Numbered from the stretch's first letter, positions 52,065-61,047 are shown. The stretch is DNA of 64,000 nucleotides from an uncultured Anaerolineae bacterium (GCA_905479495.1 CAJQMR010000006.1:1-64000), one strand, 5' to 3'. Notes: generated by a model not told the origin, from the sequence alone. Numbers and translations are program-made.

Positions 52065-52979
52065 TTAATTTTGCGCCAGCAAGTTCATGAGTTCGGCGCG
52101 GGTAGGCATGGCGGAACTGGCACCGATTTTGGTGGTGGCCAACGCGCCAGCGGCAGCTCCCCAACGAATGGCTTCAGCCAACGGCCGTTTCTCCGCCAGC
52201 GCTACAGCCAATCCGCCATTAAACGCATCCCCGGCTGCTACGGTATCGATAGCCTCAACAGGAAATGGTTCCACAAAGCCCGATTCGCTGCTGGATTGAT
52301 AGTAAACTCCTTGCGCGCCGAGTTTGATAACGGCCGTTTCCACTCCTCGTTCCCGCAAAATAGAGGCCGCTTGCGCCGCATCTTCTTGATTACGCGGACG
52401 AAACCCAACCAGAACTTCAGTCTCTAGTTCATTGGGTGTGAGGATGTGGCATCGTTGGTACGCTTCGGTTGGCAGTGGTCTGGCAGGTGCAGGATCAAGG
52501 ATGACCAACGCACCCGCCTCCCTGGCAGCTTGCGCCGCCGCCAAGGAGGTTTCTAAGGGGCATTCTAGCTGGAGCAGCAAAACGCTGGCGGTCGTCAATG
52601 CTGCGCGACAACGGGCCACCTCGCGGCTATCGTGGGCCATATTGGCTCCAGAAATCACCACGATTGTGTTCTCTGCTTGCTCGTCAACGTCGATGATGGC
52701 CAGCCCCGTACCGCTGTTTGGGTCTACCAGGATACCGTTGATGTTTACTGGCTCATCGGCGATCATCTCCAAAAGGCCAGCGCCAAAGGCATCTTTCCCC
52801 ACGCGGCCAATGAACTGCGTTGGCGCGCCCAGCCGCCCTGCGGCCACCGCCTGGTTAAATCCCTTGCCGCCCGGCACAGTGATGAACTTGCTGCCGAACA
52901 AGGTTTCTCCCGGCGCAGGCAGATGGGGAACATAAGTGGTCAAATCCATGTTAATACTGCCAAGAACAATAACGCTCAT
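52065..52979 (-). CDS. rbsK: Ribokinase
   Basis: 304 residues. PfkB signatures: G-S-I-N-M-D-L (7-13), G-G-K-G-F-N-Q-A-V-A-A-G-R-L-G (39-53), T-P-N-E-L-E-T, and the anion hole with catalytic base D-T-V-A-A-G-D-A-F-N-G-G (about 243-254). Phosphorylates ribose at O5. ATG 52979 after CGGAGGCGAAA. Forms a salvage pair with the nucleoside hydrolase next in the transcript. Confidence 0.95.
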   Translation of the reverse strand: MSVIVLGSINMDLTTYVPHLPAPGETLFGSKFITVPGGKGFNQAVAAGRLGAPTQFIGRVGKDAFGAGLLEMIADEPVNINGILVDPNSGTGLAIIDVDEQAENTIVVISGANMAHDSREVARCRAALTTASVLLLQLECPLETSLAAAQAAREAGALVILDPAPARPLPTEAYQRCHILTPNELETEVLVGFRPRNQEDAAQAASILRERGVETAVIKLGAQGVYYQSSSESGFVEPFPVEAIDTVAAGDAFNGGLAVALAEKRPLAEAIRWGAAAGALATTKIGASSAMPTRAELMNLLAQN

Positions 52980-53039
52980 TTTCGCCTCCGTATTGGTTCG
53001 ACATTTTACACGAAGCTGGTGATATGCTGGTTATTTGGA

Positions 53040-53118
53040 ATGGGACGCTGATAAACGCAGATGACACAGATTTTCCTCTCTGGAATTCTCTGCGCCTCCG
53101 CGTCTCTGCGTTTACTTT
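53040..53118. repeat. Stuttered inverted repeat, GACGCTGA/CTCTGCG words
   Basis: GGACGCTGATAAACGCAGATG faces TCTCTGCGCCTCCGCG and TCTCTGCGTTTAC; related to 21637 and 41340. Between rbsK and yigZ, which diverge. Confidence 0.65.
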
Positions 53119-53180
53119 TTCAGTGGACTCATCTTTAGCCTATTTTCGAAGGAGTCGTTGAGAAGCGTTACAATAGCGCT

Positions 53181-53843
53181 ATGTTAAAACGATATCCCAT
53201 CCCCGCAGCGGAAGCACGTACTGAAATTGAAGTAAAGAATTCACGGTTTATTGCTACGGCCGTTCCCGTTTTCAGTATCGCGGAAGCCAGAGAATTTATA
53301 GCGCGCATCAAAACCGAATTTAGCGATGCGACCCACAACGTGCCTGCCTTCTTAATCGGCTTTGGCAACAGCGTCACGGCCCACTGCAATGATGATGGCG
53401 AACCGTCCGGCACGGCGGGACGGCCGATTTTGGCAGTGCTGCAAGGCAGTGGATTAGGCGATATTGCTGTGGTGGTAACACGCTACTACGGCGGCACTAA
53501 GCTGGGAACAGGCGGCCTGGTAAGAGCTTACGGCGATGCCACCAAAGCGGTGCTGGAGATTTTGCCGCGTGCCGAGAAGGTGCCCACCCACACAGTGATG
53601 CTGGCGCTGCCCTACAATTTGCTGGAGCGGCTGCGATTATTGGTGGAAACATGGAACGGCCGTGTGCTGGATGAGCAGTTCGCCGCTGACGTTACCATGA
53701 CCATGCAGTTCACTGTGGCTAAATTCCCCAGCTTCCAAGATGCCCTGCGTGAGCTGTCTCATGGTTCCCTGGCAGCTGAAATTATTGAGACCAACGAAGA
53801 CACCATCATGCCCCTGGGCACATTTGTTGATGAAGCAGAATAA
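53181..53843 (+). CDS. yigZ: YigZ/IMPACT family protein
   Basis: 220 residues. The UPF0029 signature is complete: S-R-F-I-A-T, H-N-V-P-A-F-L, D-D-G-E-P-S-G-T-A-G-R-P-I-L, V-V-V-T-R-Y-Y-G-G-T-K-L-G-T-G-G-L-V-R-A-Y. The C-terminal 80 residues are the DUF1949 part. Homologue of eukaryotic IMPACT, an inhibitor of Gcn2; role in bacteria uncertain, possibly linked to the ribosome. Confidence 0.94.
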   Translation: MLKRYPIPAAEARTEIEVKNSRFIATAVPVFSIAEAREFIARIKTEFSDATHNVPAFLIGFGNSVTAHCNDDGEPSGTAGRPILAVLQGSGLGDIAVVVTRYYGGTKLGTGGLVRAYGDATKAVLEILPRAEKVPTHTVMLALPYNLLERLRLLVETWNGRVLDEQFAADVTMTMQFTVAKFPSFQDALRELSHGSLAAEIIETNEDTIMPLGTFVDEAE

Positions 53844-53887
53844 ATGAGTTCTCCATAAGATGCCACCGGAATGGCACGTTGGTCATC

Positions 53888-54188
53888 TTGACTTGAATGG
53901 GGCAAAAGGTGTATGCTGTTGGCACGTTATGAATGGCCATTTCACAAACGCGATTCACAATTTATATTAAAAGTTTCATTAAGTCAGAAAGGAGGTAGTT
54001 TATAGTTTTGGAATACCTTACAGAAACTCACCGGCTGACTGGGAACTGCACCAAGTAGGGCTACTGGCAGTACAAACAGAGCCAACATATCTAGTGAAAT
54101 AGTATTGGCCGTTTTTAGTTAGCCGCTATTTTATTAACCCAAAAACAGATTACACCAAGCGACCCTGAAATTTCAGGGTCGCTTTTTT
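53888..54188 (+). ncRNA. Candidate small RNA or regulatory leader with own promoter and terminator
   Basis: A promoter-like pair TTGACT (53888-53893) and TATGCT (53912-53917), spacing 18, precedes about 270 bases without a long ORF, ended by a perfect 28-bp palindromic terminator with T-run at 54157-54188. Inside is a strong Shine-Dalgarno (AAAGGAGGT, ending about 53996) 12 bases before TTG 54008, which would encode 16 residues (M-E-Y-L-T-E-T-H-R-L-T-G-N-C-T-K). Known riboswitch classes not recognised. Might also be the 3' part of the yigZ transcript. Confidence 0.4.
54157..54188 (+). terminator. Rho-independent terminator
   Basis: Palindrome AAGCGACCCTGAAA plus its complement, then TTTTTT. 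Orientation is plus; not for the leftward FAD gene. Confidence 0.92.
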
Positions 54189-54226
54189 GATCTCCAATTC
54201 TCCAATCTCCAGTCTCTAATCTCCAA

Positions 54227-57166
54227 TCACCTAACTGCTGCTCTCAGCACCTCAGCTGGATGCAGCACTTGCCGCCCTGCACCGTGTTTGATTTGCTGGC
54301 GGCAGCTTACCCCGGCCGCAACCAGAATCGTTTCTGGGGCAGCGGCCCGCACCGCTGGCAGCAGTCGCCGTTCGGCCATTTTCAGCGAGATGTCGTAATG
54401 CTCTGCCTCGTAGCCAAAGGAACCAGCCATGCCGCAGCAGCTGCTGTCTACTTCTTCCAGCGTGTAGTTGGGCGGCAGCGTCAAGGCGCGGTGGGCGGGA
54501 TTGGTGCCAATGAGCGCCTTTTGATGGCAGTGGCCGTGCAGCACCAGGTGGCGTTTTTCGTCCGTGAAGGTCAGATTTAGATTGCCTTCATCGGCTAGCT
54601 CGGCAATAAATTCCTCGAAGCTGCGGCAGTGTGTAGCAACCAGGGCCACACGCGGGTCGTTGGGCAGCAGTGAGGCGTAATCATCGGTGATGACGGATAG
54701 ATCGCTGGGTTCCAGGAAGATGATAGGCTGGCCTTGTTCGGCCAGCGGCGCGAGATGGTCCAGCACCGTTTTGGCGATTGTTCTTGCCTTATCGACCAGA
54801 CCTTTGGAGAAAGACGGCCGTCCGCAATCTGTCACCCCCGGCAAAACCACCTCAAACCCGGCCATCTCCAACAATTCCGTGGCGGCAATGGCGATGTGCG
54901 GGTAGTTGAAGGTGGAAAAGGTGTCGTTAAACAACACCACCTTGTGTAGGGGCGCATCGCGATGCGCCCCTACCGGCGCGTGATTTTTGAACCAATCCGT
55001 AAACGACTGCCGGGCAAAATGGGGCAGGCTGCGCTTGGCCGAAATGCCCACCATGCGCTCCATCCCTTTGCGAATGAGCCCATTCCCTAAAGTCCAATTT
55101 GCCAGCCGTGCCATCGGGCCGCTGCCCAGGCGGCTGAGCGGGGTGATGTTGGCAAACAGCCGGTCGCGCAGAGGCACGCCGTGGGCGTCATGGTACTGCG
55201 CCAGGAACTCTGTCTTGATTTTGGCCATGTCTACGGAGGAGGGGCATTCTGCCTTGCACGCCTTGCAGCTGATACACAGTTCCATCACCTGGTACATGCG
55301 CGCGCTGGTGAACTCGCTTTTGGGCAGATGGCCGCTCATGGCGGCCCGCAGGGCGTTGGCCCGGCCCCGCGTGGCGTGTTCTTCCTCGCGGGTGGCCATG
55401 AAGCTGGGGCACATCGTGCCGGTGGTGCGCTTGCGGCAAATCCCGGCCCCGTTACACATCTCCACCGCGCGATCAAACCCCTGGTCGCTGCTGAAGTCCA
55501 GGTGTGGCGTGATGGGAATGACCTGGTAGCTTTCACCGTAGCGCAGGTTTTCCGTCATCGGTCCGGCGTTGACGATAGTGCCGGGGTTGAGAATATTTTG
55601 TGGATCAAAAATCTGCTTCACTTCCTGGTAGAGCTTGTACAAATCAGGACCAAAGAAGTTTTCGTTGAGCCAGCTGCGTGCCCGGCCGTCACCGTGTTCG
55701 CTGGAGAAGGAACCACCGTAGCCGCGCAGCAAATCGACCGAAAACTCGGTGATAGCGGGCAGTTTGGCTACTTCGCTGGCTTTTTTGCTGTTGATGAGCG
55801 GCCGTACGTGCAAACAACCGGCGCTAGCGTGGGCGTAGTAAGCCACTTTGGTGCCAATGTCGGTGCAGAACTGCTCCACTTTGGTAATGTATTCGTTGAG
55901 ATGCTCCACGGGAACGGCCGCATCCTCAATAAACGGAATTGGTTTGTGGTCGCCCTTGATGCTCATGAGCAGCCCCAACCCTACCTTGCGCACCGTCCAG
56001 ACGTCGGTTTGCTGTTGGGCGGTGGTGGCGCGGGTAACGGCCGTTACATTTACCATTTGCGCCTTCAGATGCTGCTCCAAACGGTCGATTTTGCTGATTA
56101 ACTCCGACTCGCTTTCCCCATAAAACTCGGTGATGAGAACGCAGTTGGGTGTGCCTTCTACAAAATTGGCCAGCAGCCGGGCATATTCCGGCACCTCGCG
56201 GCAGAGGGTAAGGCCCAGGTTGTCCAGCAGCTCCACGGCGGATGGCCCCACTTCCAGCATGAGGGGAACGGCCGTTAACGCCTCTGGCAAGCTGTTGAAA
56301 TGGACAATCGCCAGGGCGGTGTGGGTGGGCAGCGGCACCAGGTTCAGCTTCAACTCGGTGATGACGCCCAGGCCCCCTTCCGCGCCGCAAACCATTTTGG
56401 CTAAGTTGAAACGGCCGTCGTAGGGCCAGCGGTAGGTGGGACGGCCGTTGGCCACCGGCACCAAGCGATCCAAATTGTAGCCACCGCAGCGCCGCCAATG
56501 GCGCGGCGTACCGCTGCGGATGATCTCCTGGTTGGCCGCATCCTGGGTGAGGGCGTGCATTTGGCGGTAGATGTCCCCTTCCAGGCCTCTTTTTTGGGTG
56601 TGTTGCAGGAGGGCTGCCGACTCTACCGGGCCAAAGTGCGTCAACGTGCCATCGCTCAAAATGACTTCCATCTCCAGGACGTGATCGGCCGTCATGCCAT
56701 ACATGATTGAATGGCTGCCGGTGGAGTTGTTGGAAACGATGCCGCCCATCGCTGCCCGGTTGCTGCTGGCTGGGTCCGGGCCAAATTGCAGGCCGTACTG
56801 GCGCAAATAAATGTTCAGCGCATCCAGCACGATGCCCGGCTGCACCCGCACCCACCTCTCCTCCTGGTTGACCTCCAGCACCTGGTCCAGGTGGCGAGTG
56901 AAGTCCATCACCAGGGCACGGTTGACCGCCTGCCCGGCCAGGCTGCTGCCGCCGGTGCGCGGCAGCAGCGGCACGTGATGTTTGGCCGCTAGCGCCACCG
57001 CTGCCTGCACGTCGTCCACCGTTTGCGGCAGCAGGACGGCGTGGGGCTTCACCTGGTAAATGCTGGCGTCAGTGCTGTACAGGATGCGGCTGTACTCATC
57101 CGTGCGCAGCGCGCCGCTGGTGCGTTTGTCTAGTTCGTTCAGGAAATCGAATAATGCTTCATTCAT
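54227..57166 (-). CDS. FAD/Fe-S oxidoreductase (GlcD-GlcF fusion, D-lactate dehydrogenase-like)
   Basis: 979 residues from ATG 57166 (M-N-E-A-L-F-D-F). N-terminal half: FAD-binding PCMH domain with P-R-T-G-G-S-S-L-A-G-Q-A-V and G-G-I-V-S-N-N-S-T-G-S-H-S; middle: FAD-oxidase C-terminal domain with E-H-G-D-G-R-A-R-S. C-terminal half: 4Fe-4S site C-I-S-C-K-A-C-K-A-E-C-P (about 639-650) and CCG-type Cys repeats D-S-C-C-G-M-A-G-S-F-G. Oxidises a 2-hydroxyacid and passes electrons to the quinone pool. A palindromic repeat is inserted in frame (54945-54972). The start overlaps the NACHT gene. Confidence 0.93.
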   Translation of the reverse strand: MNEALFDFLNELDKRTSGALRTDEYSRILYSTDASIYQVKPHAVLLPQTVDDVQAAVALAAKHHVPLLPRTGGSSLAGQAVNRALVMDFTRHLDQVLEVNQEERWVRVQPGIVLDALNIYLRQYGLQFGPDPASSNRAAMGGIVSNNSTGSHSIMYGMTADHVLEMEVILSDGTLTHFGPVESAALLQHTQKRGLEGDIYRQMHALTQDAANQEIIRSGTPRHWRRCGGYNLDRLVPVANGRPTYRWPYDGRFNLAKMVCGAEGGLGVITELKLNLVPLPTHTALAIVHFNSLPEALTAVPLMLEVGPSAVELLDNLGLTLCREVPEYARLLANFVEGTPNCVLITEFYGESESELISKIDRLEQHLKAQMVNVTAVTRATTAQQQTDVWTVRKVGLGLLMSIKGDHKPIPFIEDAAVPVEHLNEYITKVEQFCTDIGTKVAYYAHASAGCLHVRPLINSKKASEVAKLPAITEFSVDLLRGYGGSFSSEHGDGRARSWLNENFFGPDLYKLYQEVKQIFDPQNILNPGTIVNAGPMTENLRYGESYQVIPITPHLDFSSDQGFDRAVEMCNGAGICRKRTTGTMCPSFMATREEEHATRGRANALRAAMSGHLPKSEFTSARMYQVMELCISCKACKAECPSSVDMAKIKTEFLAQYHDAHGVPLRDRLFANITPLSRLGSGPMARLANWTLGNGLIRKGMERMVGISAKRSLPHFARQSFTDWFKNHAPVGAHRDAPLHKVVLFNDTFSTFNYPHIAIAATELLEMAGFEVVLPGVTDCGRPSFSKGLVDKARTIAKTVLDHLAPLAEQGQPIIFLEPSDLSVITDDYASLLPNDPRVALVATHCRSFEEFIAELADEGNLNLTFTDEKRHLVLHGHCHQKALIGTNPAHRALTLPPNYTLEEVDSSCCGMAGSFGYEAEHYDISLKMAERRLLPAVRAAAPETILVAAGVSCRQQIKHGAGRQVLHPAEVLRAAVR
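54945..54972. repeat. 28-bp palindrome inside the FAD oxidoreductase gene
   Basis: GTAGGGGCGCATCG and its exact complement. A member of the GGGGCGnnnn family (compare 12331-12360) that now encodes part of V-G-A-H-R-D-A-P. Confidence 0.85.
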
Positions 57167-59570
57167 AGTCAACCTCAACTTGGGCATCTGGATGCAAGGA
57201 AGCAAAATATTCTAATAAAGTCTGGTGAATAAACATCCAACCGCTTCCTACACGGCGTAGAAGAATGCGGTCTTTCATTGCATCCAAAAAATCCACAAAA
57301 TCTTGATCTGGATTTTTTATAGAAAGTGAAATTGGCGGTAATATTTTTTGTTGCCCTAACATTAATCTTAAAACATAATGTTGAACATAGCTTTGCCCGC
57401 CATACTGAAAAAAGCCACCAATCGAGCCACCAATGCTCCCAATCATTACGCCGAAAATGCCTCCCACAAAAAGCAAGAATGTTGCGCTGTCGAAAAAAAC
57501 TATCTTGACAGCTGCTTTTACCTCTTGTCCCGCGAATATGTTAGTTGATAATAAATATAGTCCCAAAACTAGTCCGCTAATTATTGCAAGTAGAATTGCT
57601 CCAATGAACCCGTAAAAGATACCCATACTAAGACCTCGTCGAAGTGAGCTATGAATACCTTGATTTGGGTATAATGGTGTTCCACGTCTAGATACTTGGA
57701 AACAAGATTCTAGCCCGCCAATGAACCCTCCTATTATTCCTACTAGTAACCCTCCAATCAACCCACCAACTACCCCCCCTTCAACTCCACCATTGAAACC
57801 TGTACTCAGTGTAATAATTAAGCCACCTAACAAACCGGACACTAATCCAAAGCTTGGCCCAAAGATTAGTCCAAAACCGAGCCCACCTCTAACTTTCTGG
57901 AAAAATTCAGAGCGAGAGGGAAAGTGCCAATATAACGCTTCGTACAATTCGATTGATCCCTTGTCCTTACTGCTTAGTTTGCCGATCAATGCGCCAAACA
58001 GTCCCAAAATCAACCCTATATTCACATTAAATAAAAGCCCAAAAGTTAAACCAAAAACCAAACCAACAAATGTAATGTAAACCCAAGCGTTAAATTGCCG
58101 TAAATGATCTGTCAATAGCCAGGTTGACTGCAGTCGCTCCAAAAAGAATTGAGACTGTTTGTGACGCATCATTCCATAAGCTAAGTTGGTCAACCATGTT
58201 AGGGATTGTGTTTGATTATATTTCTGTAGTTCGGAAGTCGGTCGTCGTTGAAACATCTCAGCTATATAGCAACGAAATAAGTGGTCTCGCCGTGCAATAG
58301 GCGTAGTAAATTCAGACAGTCTTTCATCATCTAAGCCCCGATAAGCTAAGGTTATTATGCTTAAAATAAGGGGTGTTTTAGCCAACTGTTGAAACGTTTC
58401 GTCTGTTTGCCAGAGTTGATGTACAGACTTAAGCGACAACTCCGGTCGCTGGAAGTAAGTATCTACCTGCGTCTTGTCCAGTGGTTGGATGCGTATTCCC
58501 ATGCCCAGGTTCAGTTTATAGGGCAGTGCTTCATACTCTTCTGCGCGACAACAAACAACCAGTTCGCCGCTATGCTGTTCCCCAAATAAGTTAATCGCTT
58601 TTACACAATCGTTACGCGCTACTTCTACCACTTCATCGAGCCCATCTAACATGTAGATAAGCTGGTTTCTTGGAATGATAGCTTGCCCTGTTACTCTCGG
58701 TAGCTGATACTGCTGCCACAATTCTTCGACTATCCATTCTGTTAGAGGCTTTTGTTCATTTGCCCAGGAAGAAAGGTTCAAAACTACGGGTGTCAATTGC
58801 GTGGCGTCTTGTTCAGCATCGTTTAGCAAACTTTCTGCCAATTGGAGCAGCGTCATCGTTTTTCCGCTGCCCGGCTCTCCCAAAATGAGTAGGCTGCCAA
58901 AGTCTGCAAAAAGTTGTGGCATATCTTTTTTAATTGGCTTGTCAGCTTGACCCGGCACATAGGCCACCTTGCGCGTCAGGGCGTGGGGTTCAAGGGTCAA
59001 ATTCAGTTCCAGAGAAATCTCATCTGTTACCGATTGCTTTAACACACCCTCAATCCAGGTGGCCCGCACATTGCGTCGTAAGTCGTATAAAGTTTGCAGC
59101 GTGTTGGGTATTGGCCATTTTACGTGGGGGCGTTCTTGCTGGAGTGCCGCCATTAACTTGCTAAGCTGGCCCCGGCGGTCAGCGTAAGCCAATAGTGACG
59201 CTGCTTTGGTATCAATTGTGTCACCACTGAGCGCATCGTAACGAATACCTACATCCAAACATAAAACGCGCAGTTCCTCTAACGTAAATAGGTCTGTAAT
59301 TTGTTGGCGCAAAGGGCCAAAGGCGGGGGTTTCTGCAAGGGCAACCTCGCTGCTGGCTGGGGGCTGCACATTGTCTGGGCGGCTCAGCCAGGCAGAAATT
59401 GCTGAGGCAACGGAGAAAACGGCAAAAAAGAGAACGTTTAGCGGCTCAAAGCTGCCCGGCTCACTGCGAATCCACTGAATGAGCGTGTAGATAATGGCAA
59501 CCACGGTGAGCACCAGAAAAATCGTGGTCAGGTTTCGTAATCGGTTGCGCCAGGCAGGTGTTAATTTCAT
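57159..59570 (-). CDS. Membrane-anchored EAD-NACHT protein with glycine-zipper membrane domain
   Basis: 803 residues. Two N-terminal helices (about 12-32 and 45-62); then an effector-associated-domain-like module (84-152: L-R-Q-Q-I-T-D-L-F-T-L-E-E-L-R-V-L-C and A-Y-A-D-R-R-G-Q-L-S-K-L). NACHT ATPase: Walker A G-E-P-G-S-G-K-T (231-238), Walker B L-I-Y-M-L-D-G-L-D-E-V (304-314). From about 475 to 745 there is a polytopic membrane region dominated by G-G-x-x-G and G-L-x-x-G steps, and a last helix F-I-H-Q-T-L-L-E-Y-F. It lacks the iterated octamer and is AT-rich, so is probably acquired. Stand-alone NACHT proteins of this kind are candidate phage-defence switches; pore formation would be an inference. 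The stop overlaps the FAD gene start (ATGAATGA). Confidence 0.85.
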   Translation of the reverse strand: MKLTPAWRNRLRNLTTIFLVLTVVAIIYTLIQWIRSEPGSFEPLNVLFFAVFSVASAISAWLSRPDNVQPPASSEVALAETPAFGPLRQQITDLFTLEELRVLCLDVGIRYDALSGDTIDTKAASLLAYADRRGQLSKLMAALQQERPHVKWPIPNTLQTLYDLRRNVRATWIEGVLKQSVTDEISLELNLTLEPHALTRKVAYVPGQADKPIKKDMPQLFADFGSLLILGEPGSGKTMTLLQLAESLLNDAEQDATQLTPVVLNLSSWANEQKPLTEWIVEELWQQYQLPRVTGQAIIPRNQLIYMLDGLDEVVEVARNDCVKAINLFGEQHSGELVVCCRAEEYEALPYKLNLGMGIRIQPLDKTQVDTYFQRPELSLKSVHQLWQTDETFQQLAKTPLILSIITLAYRGLDDERLSEFTTPIARRDHLFRCYIAEMFQRRPTSELQKYNQTQSLTWLTNLAYGMMRHKQSQFFLERLQSTWLLTDHLRQFNAWVYITFVGLVFGLTFGLLFNVNIGLILGLFGALIGKLSSKDKGSIELYEALYWHFPSRSEFFQKVRGGLGFGLIFGPSFGLVSGLLGGLIITLSTGFNGGVEGGVVGGLIGGLLVGIIGGFIGGLESCFQVSRRGTPLYPNQGIHSSLRRGLSMGIFYGFIGAILLAIISGLVLGLYLLSTNIFAGQEVKAAVKIVFFDSATFLLFVGGIFGVMIGSIGGSIGGFFQYGGQSYVQHYVLRLMLGQQKILPPISLSIKNPDQDFVDFLDAMKDRILLRRVGSGWMFIHQTLLEYFASLHPDAQVEVDYE

Positions 59571-59582
59571 ATTCGCAACTAT

Positions 59583-59617
59583 GAAGTGACAGTCACCTCG
59601 CAGGTGACTGTCACTTC
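59583..59617. repeat. Perfect AGGTGACTGTCAC inverted repeat
   Basis: GAAGTGACAGTCACCT, loop of 3, AGGTGACTGTCACTTC. Between the aminotransferase and NACHT genes. Confidence 0.9.
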
Positions 59618-59626
59618 GTTATGATG

Positions 59627-60772
59627 CTACAAAATCTCTTTCAGGGCAGCCAGGAGCATGGTGACGTTTTCTTTACGGCTGTTGAAGCCCATCAGGCCGA
59701 CGCGCCACACTTTGCCTGCCAGTTGGCCAAAACCACCGGCCACCTCAATGTTGTACTCATTCAGCAGCCGCCCGGCGACCGCTTTGGCATCCACGCCATC
59801 GGGAACGCTGACGGTGGTGAGAGCGGGGATACGCAGAGCGGGGTCTTTGACGTGGCAGCTCATTCCCATCGCTTCCAGGCCGTCCCAGAACAGTTCGGCG
59901 TTGGCCTGGTGGCGCGCCCAGCGCTCATTCAGCCCTTCTTCGACGACGAGGCGCAGCCCTTCGCGCAGGGCGTACATGCTGTTGATCGGTGCGGTGTGGT
60001 GGTAGCTGCGCGTTTTGCCGTCCCAGTAGTTAGCCAGCGTGGTCATGTCCAGGTACCAGTTGGGCACCTTGCCCTGCCGCCGATCCAGCTTGGCCAAAGC
60101 CCGCTCATTAAAGCTGAATGGTGAGGCTCCGGGCGGGCAGCTCAGCCCTTTTTGCGAGCAGCTGTAGGCGGCATCCACGCCCCACTCATCTAAAAAGATG
60201 GGGGCGGTGGCCAGACTGGTGACGGTATCAATGAGGAGCAGGCAGTTGTGGGCGCGGCACAGTTCGGCGACGCCGTCCATGGGCTGGAGCGCACCGGTGG
60301 AGGTTTCGGCGTGGACCAGGGCCAGGATGGCGGGTTTGTGTTCGTCCAGTGCAGAACGAATGTCATCAAGGCTGAGCACTTCGCCCCACGGCCGTTCCAC
60401 CCTTCTTACATCACCGCCATACCGACCCGCCATATCCACCAGTCGTTCGCCAAAGTAGCCAATGACGCCGACCAACACCACATCGCCAGGTTCCACCAGA
60501 TTGGCCAGCGTTGCTTCCATCGCCGCGCTGCCGGTGCCGCTGACGGGCAGCGTGAACGGATTGCTGGTTTGCCAGGTGTAGCGCAGCATCTCCTGAATTT
60601 CGTTCATGACGGTGATAAAGCTGGGGTCCAGATGCCCCACCTGCCGGTTGCTAATGGCTTGCAACACGCGGGGATGGGCGTTGGAGGGACCAGGTCCCAG
60701 CAGCAGGCGGGGTGGCATATTCAACTGTCCGGTGTGCAGACGGTGGGCTTCATTTACGGGATAGGTTTTCAT
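59627..60772 (-). CDS. Class V aminotransferase (alanine-glyoxylate / serine-pyruvate type)
   Basis: 381 residues. N-terminal L-L-G-P-G-P-S-N-A-H-P-R-V (about 23-35), catalytic Lys in C-S-Q-K-G-L-S-C-P-P-G (about 203), D-T-V-T-S-L-A (PLP-binding aspartate), and R-S-Y-H-H-T-A-P-I-N. Resembles AGXT1-like enzymes that detoxify glyoxylate or take part in photorespiration-like and serine cycles. ATG 60772 after AAAGGAAGAGCC. With the FAD hydroxyacid dehydrogenase it may form a glycolate/glyoxylate route. Confidence 0.93.
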   Translation of the reverse strand: MKTYPVNEAHRLHTGQLNMPPRLLLGPGPSNAHPRVLQAISNRQVGHLDPSFITVMNEIQEMLRYTWQTSNPFTLPVSGTGSAAMEATLANLVEPGDVVLVGVIGYFGERLVDMAGRYGGDVRRVERPWGEVLSLDDIRSALDEHKPAILALVHAETSTGALQPMDGVAELCRAHNCLLLIDTVTSLATAPIFLDEWGVDAAYSCSQKGLSCPPGASPFSFNERALAKLDRRQGKVPNWYLDMTTLANYWDGKTRSYHHTAPINSMYALREGLRLVVEEGLNERWARHQANAELFWDGLEAMGMSCHVKDPALRIPALTTVSVPDGVDAKAVAGRLLNEYNIEVAGGFGQLAGKVWRVGLMGFNSRKENVTMLLAALKEIL

Positions 60773-60879
60773 GGCTCTTCCTTTGTATGTTAGCGGAACA
60801 AGAATGCGGCGATCATACGTCGCACAGGGGGATTTTTCAAGGGGATCGCGTAAGATTCAGAGTTTGGTGTGTGAGGAGA

Positions 60880-60965
60880 AATTCATGACGAAGAAACGAA
60901 GGGAGGAAGGAACAAAGAAAACAAAAGGCTTTGTCCCTTTGTATCTTCGTTCCTTCGTATGAAAT
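60880..60965. repeat. Stuttered inverted repeat, ACGAAGGAACG words
   Basis: CGAAGAAACGAAGGGAGGAAG then GAACAAAGAAAACAAAAGG face CTTTGTCCCTTTGTATC and TTCGTTCCTTCGTATG. Confidence 0.85.
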
Positions 60966-60984
60966 GTAGTTTCTAAGAAATCGC

Positions 60985-61047
60985 CACAGTAAGGGTGCGC
61001 ACCCCCGTGTGCGCCCAATTTGGGCAGACACGGGGGTCTGCCCCTAC
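60985..61047. repeat. GC-rich inverted repeat, GCAGACACGGGGG family
   Basis: GGGTGCGCACCCCCGTGTG and GGGCAGACACGGGGGTCTGC, followed by CCCCTAC. Multi-copy intergenic class in related genomes as far as I recall. Confidence 0.75.

Noticed and set aside
55181-56855. Long ORFs on both strands within the FAD oxidoreductase gene (306 and 309 codons)
   Set aside because: Shadow frames of a well-supported gene; no start signal and no recognisable domains.
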